From Acholoe squamosa (Eukaryota; Annelida; Polychaeta; Phyllodocida; Polynoidae), in the NCBI GenBank assembly GCA_949317995.1, contig OX439036.1, positions 22,418,854-22,482,853 of the forward strand: a stretch of 64,000 nt of DNA, written 5' to 3'. Below are positions 1-10,207 of this stretch, one piece after another; the first letter of the stretch is position 1; each line of letters starts with the position of its first letter. Made by a program: the position numbers and the translations under genes. The notes beneath the pieces are model-generated. The model was not told the DNA's origin and did not search any database. It saw only the letters and a list, made by a program, of their open reading frames with translations.

Positions 1-528
1 TTACATTGGCTTTGGGCCTGCAGCAAGCCTGCAGTCCGTGTGAAATGCGCCTTTTTAGGTTTTACCTACAGATAAATTATCACGAGATATCAAAAGGCTG
101 ACAAAGCAGTGTGGTAGATTTATGGTGCTAATAGATCGGCGTGTATTTTTAGATATCACAGCAGAGTAAAAGGCTTTTAGTGGAAACCATCCAACATATT
201 TACAATAGGTCGGCACGACAGGTATAGATCTGGCGCTGAAGCATAAGCCTCAGACAGAGCTTAAAAGCATCCTCTGATAAAACCTAAATCTTGTTCAAAA
301 CGCTGGGGCTATAACCGAATTCCTAGTTTAGGAGCTGGGATCCAAACCCTCTGTCCTAATGTGAAGAGTTCAGTTTTCCCCCTTTTTTCACCTACTCGGC
401 CACAAATCACGATAGGCTGACATTGTGAGCACGTTTTAGTCCCAGAGTAAATGGCGCTGTTAGGTTCCATTAGCTGCTCACCCCAAAATGATGGAGCAAA
501 ATCTGTCATGATTTCAAGTGAATAAAAG
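1..528. other. unannotated sequence
   Basis: No convincing gene, repeat or RNA is visible here. Open frames are short, start at arbitrary ATGs and carry no recognisable domain. Confidence 0.5.
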
Positions 529-1449
529 CCTGCCACTGAATAAAACCGCCACCCCAACGACTCATCGCCACAGGCTCAAATCAGCATGGCTCGGCGTTGC
601 CATGTGACGCCACCAGTACAAAACAAAATAGTTCATTGCAAACTGCTGCATCAAGATCAATCTTGATGTTTAATGTCGCCAGCAAGTGGCCTCCCCCACA
701 GCCTCGCTCTGGCACATGCCGCCATCTAACACTGTGCCGTCACGTCACGTGATGTGAGGGATACTACGTCCCAAATAAACATCTTGTGACTTGTACTGGG
801 AAAAGGGGTCTTAGAACCCCCCTGCACTTAGCCCGATTTTCGCAGATTGTGTCACTATCACTGACAGCCACAACCAAAAACTTAAATAAGTTTCACATCC
901 GACTGTCAGCTTCAATTTACATCAGCGACATTTTTAGCCAGACCTATTACATTGCAATTGCAATTACAAGCTGTGAGCCGCACAGAAATAAGCTGAAGAG
1001 TAATCAGTTTCAAAGTGCCTGCCACTGAATAAAACCGCCACCCCAACGACTCATCGCCACAGCCTCAAATAAGCATGGCTCGGCGTTGCCATGCGACGCC
1101 ACCAGTACAAAACAAAATAGTTCATGGCAAACTGCTGCGTCCAGATCAATCTTGATGCTTAATGTCGCCAGCAGGTGGCCTCCCCCACAGCCTCGCTCTG
1201 GCACATACCGCCATCTAACACTATGCTGTCCTGTCATGCGACGTGAGAGATTACTATGTCCCAAATTAACATCTCTACTGCTATAACTATCACTGACAGC
1301 CACAACAAAAAAAAATCAAATCAGTTCACATTCGACTGTCAGCTTCAATTTACATCAGCCACATTTTTAGCCAGACCTATTACATTGCAATTGCAATTAC
1401 AAGCTGTGAGCCGCACAGAAATAAGCTGAAGAGTAATCAGTTTCAAAGT
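529..1449. repeat. tandem duplication, two units of about 0.45 kb
   Basis: Unit 1 (about 529-1014) and unit 2 (about 1015-1449) are direct copies, nearly identical by eye. Both begin near GCCTGCCACTGAATAAAAC and end at AATCAGTTTCAAAGTG. Shared internal stretches include ATGGCTCGGCGTTGCCATG and ACATTGCAATTGCAATTAC. The main difference is a 70-bp hairpin unit at 786-855, present only in unit 1. The sequence is not coding: the frames opened by the two copies differ in length and have no family signature. The close similarity implies a fairly recent duplication. Confidence 0.9.
786..855 (-). repeat. 69-70 bp hairpin repeat unit, copy a
   Basis: The unit starts GTGAC and ends GTCAC. Its inner arms GGGAAAAGGGGTCTTAG and CTTAGCCCGATTTTCGC can pair imperfectly around a loop of about 10 nt. 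Related units lie at 8287-8351, 48449-48517 and 48692-48760. This copy is absent from the otherwise matching second unit of the surrounding tandem duplication, so it either arrived after the duplication or was lost from unit 2. Confidence 0.75.
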
Positions 1450-2567
1450 GGTGCCGGTGGCTGACATGACAAGGCTTTCCATGACTGTTAACCCTTAAAC
1501 AGCATTTTTTTTGTCGTCATAATGCAGTCATGAATGCATGAATGCACTCCTGGCAAAGTCTACTCGCCCGGGCTGCATTCATGTATCATGCCGACACACG
1601 GACATGAATTCGTGCACGAAAGAGGTGCTGTTGACAGACACACCAGAAATTAACACGGCTGTAGGTTAATATTGGAGCAGTTGTAGTTGGGAGACAGGAT
1701 GTGCAAAGCCAAGGCTCGTAAAGTTGTCTCTGTTTTTGAAACACGCAGGTTCTGCTCTTTGTGACAGTTTGCCATGGCAGCATGACAGTTAATGCTCGTT
1801 CTCTTTGGCCACATATGTTCTGCTATTTCTGCTCTGTTGGCAGCAGTGTATGTGGTCCCTGCACGCACAGAGGACCTTTTCAGAAATGTTTGTGGCACTA
1901 TTATCAGATGCACGTACCATGGGTATGTTAGTGTACCACCCATTTATCGTAGGTCATTTTCACAAATTATAAATAGTATACACTTAGGGCATGTGCAAGC
2001 ATTGGGTTTTGTAGTTAAGATACAACAATAGGTAATTCTATGTTACCTAAAAGATGTCAGTTTAGGTTAGTTGACATGAGGTACCAACATGTCAAAGTGG
2101 TCGAATCAGAGGCGACCTACCCTAGGGCTGATTTCGTGGACTGATATTCTGATGGTACAACTCACTGGCACTAGAAAAACCTGTCACGTTAGATACCGTG
2201 CTGGACTTGCTGTAGGTGAATGGAATTGAAAAGGACATTGTCCCTGGAATGTGAATGTAGAGCCTGCCTGTGATCCATACAGATAAAGACTTGTGCCACC
2301 TGTGACACATTGATACACCAATCTGAGTTTCCCTTAATAATTATTAGTTTGACTATGCCCTTACCTGCATATCCAGACTGGATATTCTCGGTGTAATATA
2401 TGAAAATGCCTTTGTTACGAGGAAGAATTTACAACTAGATAATATGAACGAGAGAAAAAGAATATATTACGTTAGATTCTCCTTCAATTGTCATATTTAG
2501 TGAATTCGATACCAGTGTCAGTCTGATTCTTGGAGGAAATCAGACAGGTGTGGTCATAATATCTGAC
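1450..2567. other. unannotated sequence
   Basis: No gene or recognisable repeat was found. Short open frames on both strands overlap one another without codon structure or known motifs. Confidence 0.45.
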
Positions 2568-2569
2568 AC

Positions 2570-2791
2570 CCCAGCAAATTGTCGTGAGTCCTCGTCAACC
2601 TGTGTGAAGTGGCTTACCCATGTCGCTAGATGGAACACGACGTCGTTATAGCACAAGATCACCAGGAATAGCAATTGCTATGCCATGTGGGTTTAACACA
2701 CAGTGGCGAAAGATGACGGAATGAGTTATCACTCAAAAAGGAGTCACCATTGATGACCAATCATGGCGACAGATGACAACAATTTGCTGGG
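2570..2791 (+). mobile_element. 222-bp MITE of the CCCAGCAAATTGTCGT family
   Basis: The ends are inverted repeats, CCCAGCAAATTGTCGT on the left and ACAATTTGCTGGG on the right, flanked by a 2-bp AC duplication at 2568-2569 and 2792-2793. The first ~110 bp match the left end of the 1.8-kb element at 6069-7874 and the last ~100 bp match its right end. This copy is therefore an internally deleted derivative. It has no coding capacity and would need transposase supplied in trans. The superfamily is not assignable from the ends alone. Confidence 0.9.
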
Positions 2792-2793
2792 AC

Positions 2794-3632
2794 CCCTTTG
2801 AAAGGAACTTTCGAAATCACCCGCCAGACCTTTATTATAGGACAGTCGTCTAACTGTACCCATATTGCTTGTTTCTGAAAGAGTTGTTCTGTGCACCACA
2901 ACACATCTCCCCCGGGAGGACATTTCCAAATGTACTATGATCGCACACAGGCCTACGACTGAAAATCCGTCCTATGAGAATTTGGGATGATTTGAAGGGT
3001 GCAGTTGTAGTGTGTTTGGGAATGGAATATGGTCTGTTTGAATCACAAGGCCTCCAGTTGTGATGAAAAGCCATACAAGATACAGTTGTAAAGATTCAAC
3101 TGGCCGCTTTTCTCAGGCCTACGAGGCCTATTTTGCCATCAGTGATATTGAAACAAGCCACTGGATACCATGCAACATGCTCTGTATGACTACAATGTAA
3201 TGGAGTCACATGGTGTGATTCTGGTACGACATCAACAGCTGTGGTCATAGCATATTTAAAAATGAGCCGCTGGTCCAAAGCATCCAGCTCCTAGTTCTAC
3301 CAAAAGCTACTATCTTGTTGCTCGAGCATCCACATGGCGAACAGCAACCGCCAATGGGTACAAATTGAGGCACAATCAGTCACAAGAAATTGCCACACTT
3401 TTAGTCTGTAATAAGCACAAATGAGAACAAACTAGGGACAATTGTGAGGCAATGCAAATAAATGGGATCGAGAATCAGAAGGACGACTAGAACAATGGAC
3501 CAACTAATGAGGGCTGGGTATTTGCAATTTAAAAGCCAATTTTCAGGGAGATTTTGATGGATGGCCGTTGAGGTCCTGAGTGGCAACAGGGATTTGTTAT
3601 GGTTTTATGGGGAAGCGATATACACACGAGGG
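2794..3632. other. unannotated sequence with one dispersed-repeat fragment
   Basis: No convincing coding region is present. Minus-strand open frames between 2744 and 3278 were read for transposase motifs and none was found. The stretch at about 3395-3480 is a diverged copy of sequence flanking the foldback element at 11690-16563 and is listed separately. Confidence 0.45.
3395..3480 (+). repeat. dispersed repeat fragment, uninterrupted version of the 11.69-kb insertion site
   Basis: This stretch aligns with about 11627-11689 joined to 16567-16590. Shared words include ATGAGAACAAACT and GCAATG. Here the sequence runs straight through the point where the other copy carries the 4.87-kb foldback element, so it serves as an empty-site comparison for that insertion. 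Confidence 0.7.
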
Positions 3633-4285
3633 CCTCGTGCGTATAGTGGCACTATACGCACGAGGAAAGGGTGGTCACAGGACAGCACAAGGAGAGGGTG
3701 GTCACAGGACAGCACAAGGAAAAGGTGGTTACAGGACTGCATAAGGTGAGGGTGGTTACAGGACTGCATGAGGTGAGGGTGGTTACAGGACTGCATGAGG
3801 TGAGGGTGGTTACAGGACTGCATGAGGGAAGGGTGGTTACAGGACAGTAACAAGAGAGGGTGGTCACAGGACAATGCTATAGTGAGGGTGGTTACAGGAC
3901 AGAACGAGTAAGGGTGGTTACAGGACACACAATTCCTTGTGTTGTCCTGTGACCACCCCTTCCCCCAGTTGTCCTGTAACCACCCATTTTCCTTGCAGTC
4001 CTGTGACCAGCCTTTCCATGTGCAGTCCTGTGACCAGCCTATCCTCACCTTGTCCTGTGACCACCCTTTCCTCACATTGTCCTGTAACCACCCCTGCCTC
4101 ATGTTGTCCTGTGACCACCCCTGCCTCATGTTGTCCTGTAACCACCCCCTCATGTTGTCCTGTGACCACCCCTGCATCATGTTGTCCTGTAACCACCCCC
4201 TCATGTTGTCCTGTGACCACCCCTGCATCATGTTGTCCTGTGACATCCTTTTCCTCGTGCATATAGTGCCACTATATGCACGAGG
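3633..4285. repeat. inverted (foldback) minisatellite capped by two 33-bp palindromes
   Basis: The left half holds about 10 units of 26-30 bp with the core GGGTGGTCACAGGACA. The right half holds about 12 units in the opposite orientation, core TGTCCTGTGACCACCC. The halves meet near 3930-3940 at a short palindromic joint. Each outer end is a perfect palindrome with 16-bp arms and a single central base: 3633-3665 (CCTCGTGCGTATAGTG arm) and 4253-4285 (CCTCGTGCATATAGTG arm). Long open frames run through it on both strands (for example about 114 and 261 codons) but they are simply translations of the repeat. It abuts the 3' end of the minus-strand LINE. It could be a foldback element or a minisatellite in that LINE's 3' UTR. 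Confidence 0.9.
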
Positions 4286-4314
4286 AGCTCGTTCGTTTAT
4301 ATAATCGGCCGGTT

Positions 4315-6068
4315 TTATGTCAGGACCGGCAATTCTGTTTTGAGGAAGGGTACAAAGCTCTTTGCCATGGGTGAGGTTGTGTAAAGGCATTTAGAGTCTA
4401 TATCTCTAATTCGCTGAGTGTCATGCCTTAGCTCATCCCATAGTGTGACTCCCTTATGATATGGGGATCTCTGATAGGCGGCACTTTTCGCACGTTTTTT
4501 TGCAAATTTGAGCTTCCTATCACTCCTAGTATGGATATTCACCTGTTCCCTTGCCTCCCCATTGCAGGCTTTCTTCCACATGATTTTTACCAGTTGCTTA
4601 TTACACCTGGTTTCTAATGTTTCTACATTGCATGATAATATGCAGCTCGTGAACAGACATACCACATCTTTTAGTGTTACACCATACTCTCAATGCTTGA
4701 TTTTGTATTCTCTGGAGTTTTAGCAATTCACCTTGTATACCACTGCTTGTATAAAATGAACAATATTCTAGGACGGGAGTTATCATTACCTTTTAAATAT
4801 GTGTACATAATTGTTTTTGACATACATTTACGAAGCTTAGTGAGTTTATATAACCTGTTGCCAAAACTCTTTTTAACTTTGTTGATATGTGGGACAATAT
4901 TGAGCGTTTCATCGAGCTCTACCCCCAGATAAGCATACACTTTACAGTTTGGAAGGACAACATCGCCTAGCGTAAGCTGTAACTCAGGAGCATTTTTAAG
5001 CCTGTGCTTGGTACCGAAGTACATACACATACTTTTAGCACTATTAACAGTCATGTAATTCTGATTGCACCAAGCATTTACTCTGATTAGATCAGACTGT
5101 AGTGCCTCTATTGCTTCTCTGGGAGTCTTAGCCAAGGCATACAACACTACATTGTCTGCATACATTGTATATTTACATTTTTCAATGCACTCTACCAGGT
5201 CATTAATAAATATGATAAAAAGCAGGGGGCTGAGCGTAGAACCCTGTGGTACCCCAAATTTGACTTCATTCTATTCTGATTTACTACCATTTGCAACTGT
5301 TTCATGTGATCAGTGTGCTAAGTAACTGGTCAGCCACTTTTTCAGGCAGCCATGTATATTTAACCGATTTATTTTCATTTTCAAGGTAGGATGATGTATG
5401 CAGTCAAAAGCTTTACAGAAATCTATAAAGCATGTTACTGTTACAAGGCCATCGTCCCTTGCATCAAATAGGTCCTTCAGAACATTGAACACTGCATCCG
5501 TTGTCCCCTTACCCGCTCTAAAACTGTATTGGGTTTTACTTAAGATGTTATTTTCCTCTAGGTGTTCTAATAACGTTTTGTGTATGATCTTCTCTAGTAT
5601 CTTTCCAGGTAATGGGAGTAATGAAATCAGCCTCCAATTCTTGATATTTTTTAAGTTTCCTTTTTTGGGAATGGGAACCAGCAGGCCACAGGCCCAAGAT
5701 ATCGGAAAAATCCCCTCTCTGAGAGAATTACGGAATAGTTCAGTAAATTCATCAACCAAGAAGACCATGGCATCTTTGAGAACCTTGCTGTTTACAGCTT
5801 CCAAACCACTAGATTTATCAATATTCATACCTTTCAGCATTTTTAAAACTACATCTCTATTGATTAGGGCAGCAAGGTCTAAATCAGCCTGGTCAACATA
5901 GTCAACCACGTCGGGGATGAGTAAACCGGTGGGTGGCATCTTACTGAATAGGTCCTGTCCAATGTTTGCAAAGTAATTATTTATATATGAGGCAGTTTGA
6001 TCATCAGGAGTTACTTCTCTAGTTTTTTGTTACTGGGTTTACCAAATCATTGACTTCCCGCCAGAATA
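4315..6068 (-). pseudogene. LINE reverse transcriptase and C-terminal region (broken)
   Basis: On the minus strand the frame at 5310-5939 holds the fingers motifs NWRLISLLPLPGKILEKII and CFIDFCKAFDCIHH. The segment at 5165-5310 encodes GVPQGSTLSPLLF. The next frame, 4728-5165, begins MYADNVVLY, where the catalytic YADD box reads YADN. The thumb and C-terminal part continue to a stop near 4315. Domain order and spacing are normal for a LINE RT, but at least three frame changes separate the pieces. The last catalytic aspartate is replaced, so even a repaired frame would probably be inactive. The 5' side ends exactly at the TA duplication of the 6069-7874 insertion. Confidence 0.85.
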
Positions 6069-7874
6069 CCCAGCAAATTGTCGTGACTCCTCGTCAACCT
6101 GTGTGAAGTGGCTCACACATGTCGCTAGATGTAACACGACGTCGCTATAGCACAAGATCACCAGGAATAGCAATGGTGGTGATCACATGGCCTCACCTCA
6201 GATGGCGAGGATGGTGATCACTCAGACTCACCAGGGATGGCGACGCGGGTGATCACTCACCTCGCTAGATGAAACATGCACCTCGTCATAGCACATGTTC
6301 ACCAGGGATGGCAAGGATCGTGATCACTCATCCTCACCAGGGATGGCGACATGAGTGATCACTCACTTCGCTAGATGAGACGCACACCACGTCATAATGC
6401 ACATTCACCACGGATGGCAAGGATTGTGATCAGTCACCTCGCTAGATAAAACGCGTACCTCGTGATAGCACAGGTTCACCACAGATGGTGAGGATCTTGA
6501 TCACCCACACTCACCAGGGATGATGACATAAGTGATCACTCACCTCGCTAGATGAAACGCACACCATGCCATAGCGCATGTTCACCACAGTTGGCGAGGA
6601 TCGTGATGACTCACACTCATGGCAAGGCGGTTGATCACTCACCTCGCTAGATGAAACGCGCACCACGTCATAGCATAGGTTCACCATGGATGGCGAGAGT
6701 GGTGATCACTCAGACTCACCAGTGATGGCGACGCTGGTGATCACTCACCTTGTTAGATGAAAAGCTCATGATCATCGACATTGGTAATCATGCAGCTTCA
6801 CATCTGCCAGATCAAAGTATGTTTTGCCAGAGAAGGTATTGCAATATGTATCTTCCCTCTAACCACAGACAAGGTGTTCATGTTGATATTTCCCTATGTA
6901 TTTTTCCTGTTACCAGAGAAAAGGTGTTTATGGATAGTTGTTTTCATTTTAGAGATACCTCTATCTAAATTCAATTGATATTCTCTCTATGTAATCATGT
7001 TTGATTCAACTCTGAAGTATTACATGGAAATCAGTGTGAAACAAAGCACATTTGATACGTATGGGACTTCATGCCCACACTTCCTAGATAGGCTACATGT
7101 TGAACAGTGGTGCTGTCTCAACAACTTTGGCAATGGTGGTGATAAGTTGCCACTGTGAGTGAGAGTGAGTGACAGATGATGCAATCCTCAGAGAGCATTG
7201 ACTTGGAGTGACACAAATTCACGTATTGAGTGAGACCAATGTTGGCAATGGTGGTGATAAGTCACCATTTTGAGAGAAGATTAACTAGGAGTGATACAAA
7301 CTCACGCAGTGAGTGAGAGCCATGTGGCAAGGCAGGTGAAAAGTTGCCATTCTGAATGAGAGTTGACAAACAGTGGCACATATTGACAGAGTGAGTGAGA
7401 TCCATGTTGGCGATGGTGGTGATAAGCTGCCATTCTGAGTGAGAGTTGACTGGGACTGGCGCATAATCACGCAGGGAGTGAGATCCATATTAGCGATGTT
7501 GGTGATAAGTCGCCATTCTGAGTGAGAACTGACTGGGAGTGGCACATAATCACACAATGAGTCAGATCCATGTTGGAGATGGTTGGGAAAAGCCGCCATT
7601 CTGACTGAGAGTTGACAGGCAGTGGCACATACTCACGCAGTGAGTTAGATCCATGTTGGCGATGGTGGTGATAAGTCACCATGCTCTGTGAGGGATGACA
7701 AGGGGTGGCACATACTCACGCAGTGAGTGAGATCATGTTGGCGACTGTTGTGATAAATCGCCATGCCATGTGAGACTGACACACAGTGGCAAAAGATGAC
7801 GCAGTGAGTTATCACTCAGAAAGAAGTCACTATTGATGACCAATAATGGCGACAGATAACGACAATTTGCTGGG
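6069..7874 (+). mobile_element. 1.8-kb non-autonomous DNA element, CCCAGCAAATTGTCGT family
   Basis: Inverted ends CCCAGCAAATTGTCG and CGACAATTTGCTGGG are flanked by a TA duplication (6067-6068 and 7875-7876). The left third is built of loosely tandem units containing GTGATCACTCACCTCGCTAG and CACCAGGGATGGCGA. The right third holds about eight units of ~90-100 bp with GTGGTGATAAGTCGCCATT and CACGCAGTGAGTGAGA. Between them lies a unique centre (about 6750-7050) with a 72-codon open frame that recurs in the 61.3-kb copy. That frame has no recognised domain and no transposase is visible. It is inserted in the minus-strand LINE. An inverted relative of 1.5 kb lies at 61321-62819 and a 222-bp deletion derivative at 2570-2791. 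Confidence 0.9.
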
Positions 7875-7876
7875 TA

Positions 7877-8286
7877 TGTGGGGTCATCTCTGCATTCTTC
7901 AAGGGTTCTTGGAGCAAACTAGGATTGTGACAATTCGAGCTGTCGATGGTTTCTATTTCTCATTTCCCTTATGACCTTTAGGGTTTATCTGCATTTAGTT
8001 ATTTGTAATTCTTCAAGTAGAACTTGGTGTTCATTAATCAGTTCAATAGTTTCCCTGGTTACCCATGGTTTAGATTTTTTTCTTTATCCTAAATGACCTG
8101 ACAGGGCAAACAATATCCAAATATTCAACTATGCTTTCATAGATGAAACGCCATTGTGTTTCAGGATCCCAGGTTTCATAGAATTCTTCCCAATCCAAGT
8201 TTATAAGATATTCTTTAAAATCATCTGCATCGTAAGGTCTATAAGAGCGGCCAGTAAATGTATGCAGAGTGTTTGTTTCTCTATCT
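7877..8286 (-). pseudogene. LINE linker between endonuclease and reverse transcriptase
   Basis: The minus strand from about 8300 to 8070 encodes a segment with DADDFKEYLINLDWEEFYE and ETQWRFIYESIVEYLDIVCP. This kind of acidic, tryptophan-containing region sits between endonuclease and RT in Jockey/CR1-type LINEs. The frame continues with shifts toward 7877, where it meets the 1.8-kb DNA element, and the RT resumes on the other side. On its upstream side it is cut by the hairpin unit at 8287. Confidence 0.7.
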
Positions 8287-8351
8287 GTGACACGATCTGC
8301 GAAAAGGGGGCTTAGTGCAGAGGGTTCTAAGACCCCTTTTCCCAGTCCATG
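8287..8351 (+). repeat. 69-bp hairpin repeat unit, copy b (one end lost)
   Basis: The unit begins GTGACACGATCTGCGAAAAG and contains the paired arms GAAAAGGGGGCTTAG and CTAAGACCCCTTTTC around a loop of about 10 nt. The closing GTCAC seen in the complete copies is missing, so the unit ends near 8351. It marks one edge of the composite insertion in the LINE. Confidence 0.75.
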
Positions 8352-8381
8352 TTTTCGGCATGCATACACTAAGCTAATAGA

Positions 8382-8487
8382 TGATGCATATCGGGGCCCT
8401 AGGGCTGTATATGCTGTATATACCTGAGCCGCGGAGCGGCGAGGGTATATACAGCATATACAGCCCGTGGGGCCCCGATATGCATCA
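8382..8487. repeat. 106-bp near-perfect palindrome (hairpin)
   Basis: The arms 8382-8424 and 8444-8487 are complementary over about 43 positions with only a small bulge near the centre of the GGGGCCC block. The arm begins TGATGCATATCGGGGCCC and includes GGCTGTATATGCTGTATATA. The 19-nt loop contains GCCGC and GCGGC, which can pair again, so the structure could fold almost end to end. It lies within the composite insertion. No RNA polymerase III terminator directly follows. It could be a foldback remnant or a structured RNA; the sequence does not decide. Confidence 0.9.
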
Positions 8488-8716
8488 CCTAATAGGTTTA
8501 TACCACCATTTCCTCCATTTTGTATCAATTTCTTACCTGAAATCCAAAGAATATAGCCAGGCGAAGACATTTTGGAAGTGCAAGCGACACGGCCCGTGTC
8601 CGCTCTGCGCGAAGCCATTGTCTTCCTCGTACAGCGAGCGGATGACCTATATCTACATCCAGGCCACTGACACACTTTCGCCGGACAAGGAGGCGGGTGG
8701 GAATGGCCGGACCGCG

Positions 8717-9082
8717 ACTCGCGTACGTTGGGAAAATCAATGGATTCTTATTTATATCGAAGAAAATGGAGAAAATTAGCACGCATTCCTCTTCTATGGA
8801 TCGAAAACTTCTTGGGATTTCGATATTATAACATGACAAGCTTGGATTCCATACGAAAAGTGACTGTACACACAGCGGTACCTCTCCCGGCAAGGAACAA
8901 AAACAATGGCTTCGCACAGAGCGAACCGGGCCGCGACTCGCGTACGTTGGGAAAATCAATGGATTCTTATTTATATCAAAGAAAATGGAGAAAATTAGCA
9001 CGCATTCCTCGTCTATGGATCGAATACTTCTTGGGATTTTAATATTATAACATGACAAGCTTGGAATCAATACGAAAACTGA
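8717..9082 (+). repeat. tandem duplication with 219-bp period
   Basis: About 147 bp starting GACTCGCGTACGTTGGGAAA (8717-8863) recur at 8936-9082 with few differences; GAGAAAATTAGCACGCATTC and TAACATGACAAGCTTGGA are shared. The upstream stretch 8546-8715 is clearly more GC-rich than its surroundings. It opens a frame with two CxxC-like cysteines (GPCPLCAKP), but I recognise no family. Origin is unknown; it is part of the composite insertion between the LINE endonuclease and linker. Confidence 0.85.
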
Positions 9083-9149
9083 ATGGAAACGTACCACTAG
9101 GACCTCAGGTTAGAATTTATTTATTTTCGCATTGTGTTTCATCACCGTT

Positions 9150-9240
9150 CAGTGTGGCGCTATGGCTAAGGCCTTCGCCTACCACCACTGCGGCCGGGGT
9201 TCAATCCTCATACGAGTTGGGACGGTTTTTCACATTGAAA
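9150..9240 (+). mobile_element. tRNA-derived SINE head (candidate)
   Basis: TGGCTAAGGCC at 9163-9173 resembles a pol III A box (one mismatch to TRGYNNANNNG). GGTTCAATCCT at 9198-9208 resembles a B box (one mismatch to GGTTCRANNCC). The spacing is about 35 bp, as in tRNA genes and tRNA-derived SINEs. I do not see a full cloverleaf with a paired acceptor stem, so a working tRNA gene is unlikely. Downstream, 9345-9392 holds an imperfect inverted repeat (GGTATATGCAG and CTGCATATAAACC) that may belong to the same element. Confidence 0.55.
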
Positions 9241-9435
9241 CAATGGCGAGGCTAAATTTCTATGTCCGCCAGCGTCTCCAAAAATATTCTAAGTCCAACT
9301 TGACACCGAAAAAGTATATACCAAAAATTTCAAAAATGCACAAGGGTGGTATATGCAGAATAATGCACGGCTAAACTGCATATAAACCCACCGGAAGTGC
9401 CGAAATCGTGGTATAAAGCATAATGATCGCAACCA

Positions 9436-10207
9436 TGCAACTCAGGATCCCACTATGACTGATAATATCACAATCTGTAATAATGTGGTCCAGGCATGTC
9501 CCACCATTATCAAACTCATTAGGATACCCTCAATCAGGCGTTTCAAACTATGCTCCCTACATTTATCAAATAACTCCCTAGAGTTGTGTGAATTCCTGCT
9601 CCTTGTATTGATGTTTATGTCACCTAGCAGCCATATCTCATGTTTATCCCGATCAATTTTACCTAATATGGTACCTAATTTATCTAAAAACACATCAGCA
9701 TCCCCATTAGGCGGCCTGTATACATTCAGAATTATCAGAGTTTTGTAAGTGGGTTTGTCAAATTCAACAGCTTGCATTTCTATATTATTTTCCATTAGTT
9801 GTAGCTCAGTAATAACTTTGCAATGTGGGCTGTGCACGTTGCATACACACATTAATAACCCACCCCCAGTAGTAGACGATCTATCATTTCTATAAATTGT
9901 TTTACCACCCCAGTGTATCAAGCTATCATCGCTATCCGGCAGGACCCATGACTCACAAATGCAGAGGAAATCACAATCTAGGCTGAGTTAAACATCTAGT
10001 AGAGTTTTTTCTGTTTAATCTGCGTGCATTACAGCCAATGAAAACTATTCCTTTTAAGCTATTTATACATTGTTGAGTGTTTACCAGTATCTGGCATCTC
10101 ATAGCTAAGTCTTGGTTATCTTGCCTTGGCATTATATAGTAGTACAGACAGGAGCTATCCCAGAGAGCTGTGGGAGAAGGTGGGGTGACAGTCCCAAGTT
10201 GTAGCAC
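9436..10207 (-). pseudogene. LINE AP endonuclease domain (broken)
   Basis: Read on the minus strand, the domain opens near 10030 with an N-terminal IGCNARRLNRK segment. It continues with DFLCICESWVLPDSDD (catalytic glutamate motif), the NVYRPPNGD motif, and WLLGDININ (metal-binding aspartate). After a frameshift near 9530 it ends with CLDHIITDCDIISHSGILS. This is the usual order for an apurinic-endonuclease-like LINE domain that nicks target DNA. The final SDH box is cut off by the composite insertion at about 9436. The frame near 9990 also carries a shift. No functional product is expected. Confidence 0.85.

Noticed and set aside
2744-3278. Possible Tc1-type transposase on the minus strand
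   Set aside because: No DDE/D spacing, helix-turn-helix or other transposase motif could be read in any frame.
3605-4390. A 261-codon open frame and several ~110-codon frames with repeated cysteine, histidine and proline residues
   Set aside because: They are translations of the inverted minisatellite in several frames and both strands, which shows that the openness comes from the repeat period.
7285-7682. Repetitive open frames on the minus strand and the matching frame at 61541-61828
   Set aside because: They run through the ~95-bp tandem units of the DNA element in more than one frame; no independent coding signal.
6180-7800. Possible CRISPR-like array because of regularly repeated blocks
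   Set aside because: Repeat units are imperfect, vary in spacing, carry no unique equal-length spacers, and lie between transposon ends in an animal-type genome.
9150-9240. Functional tRNA gene
   Set aside because: A and B boxes are present, but I could not pair an acceptor stem or anticodon arm with confidence; a SINE head is the better reading.
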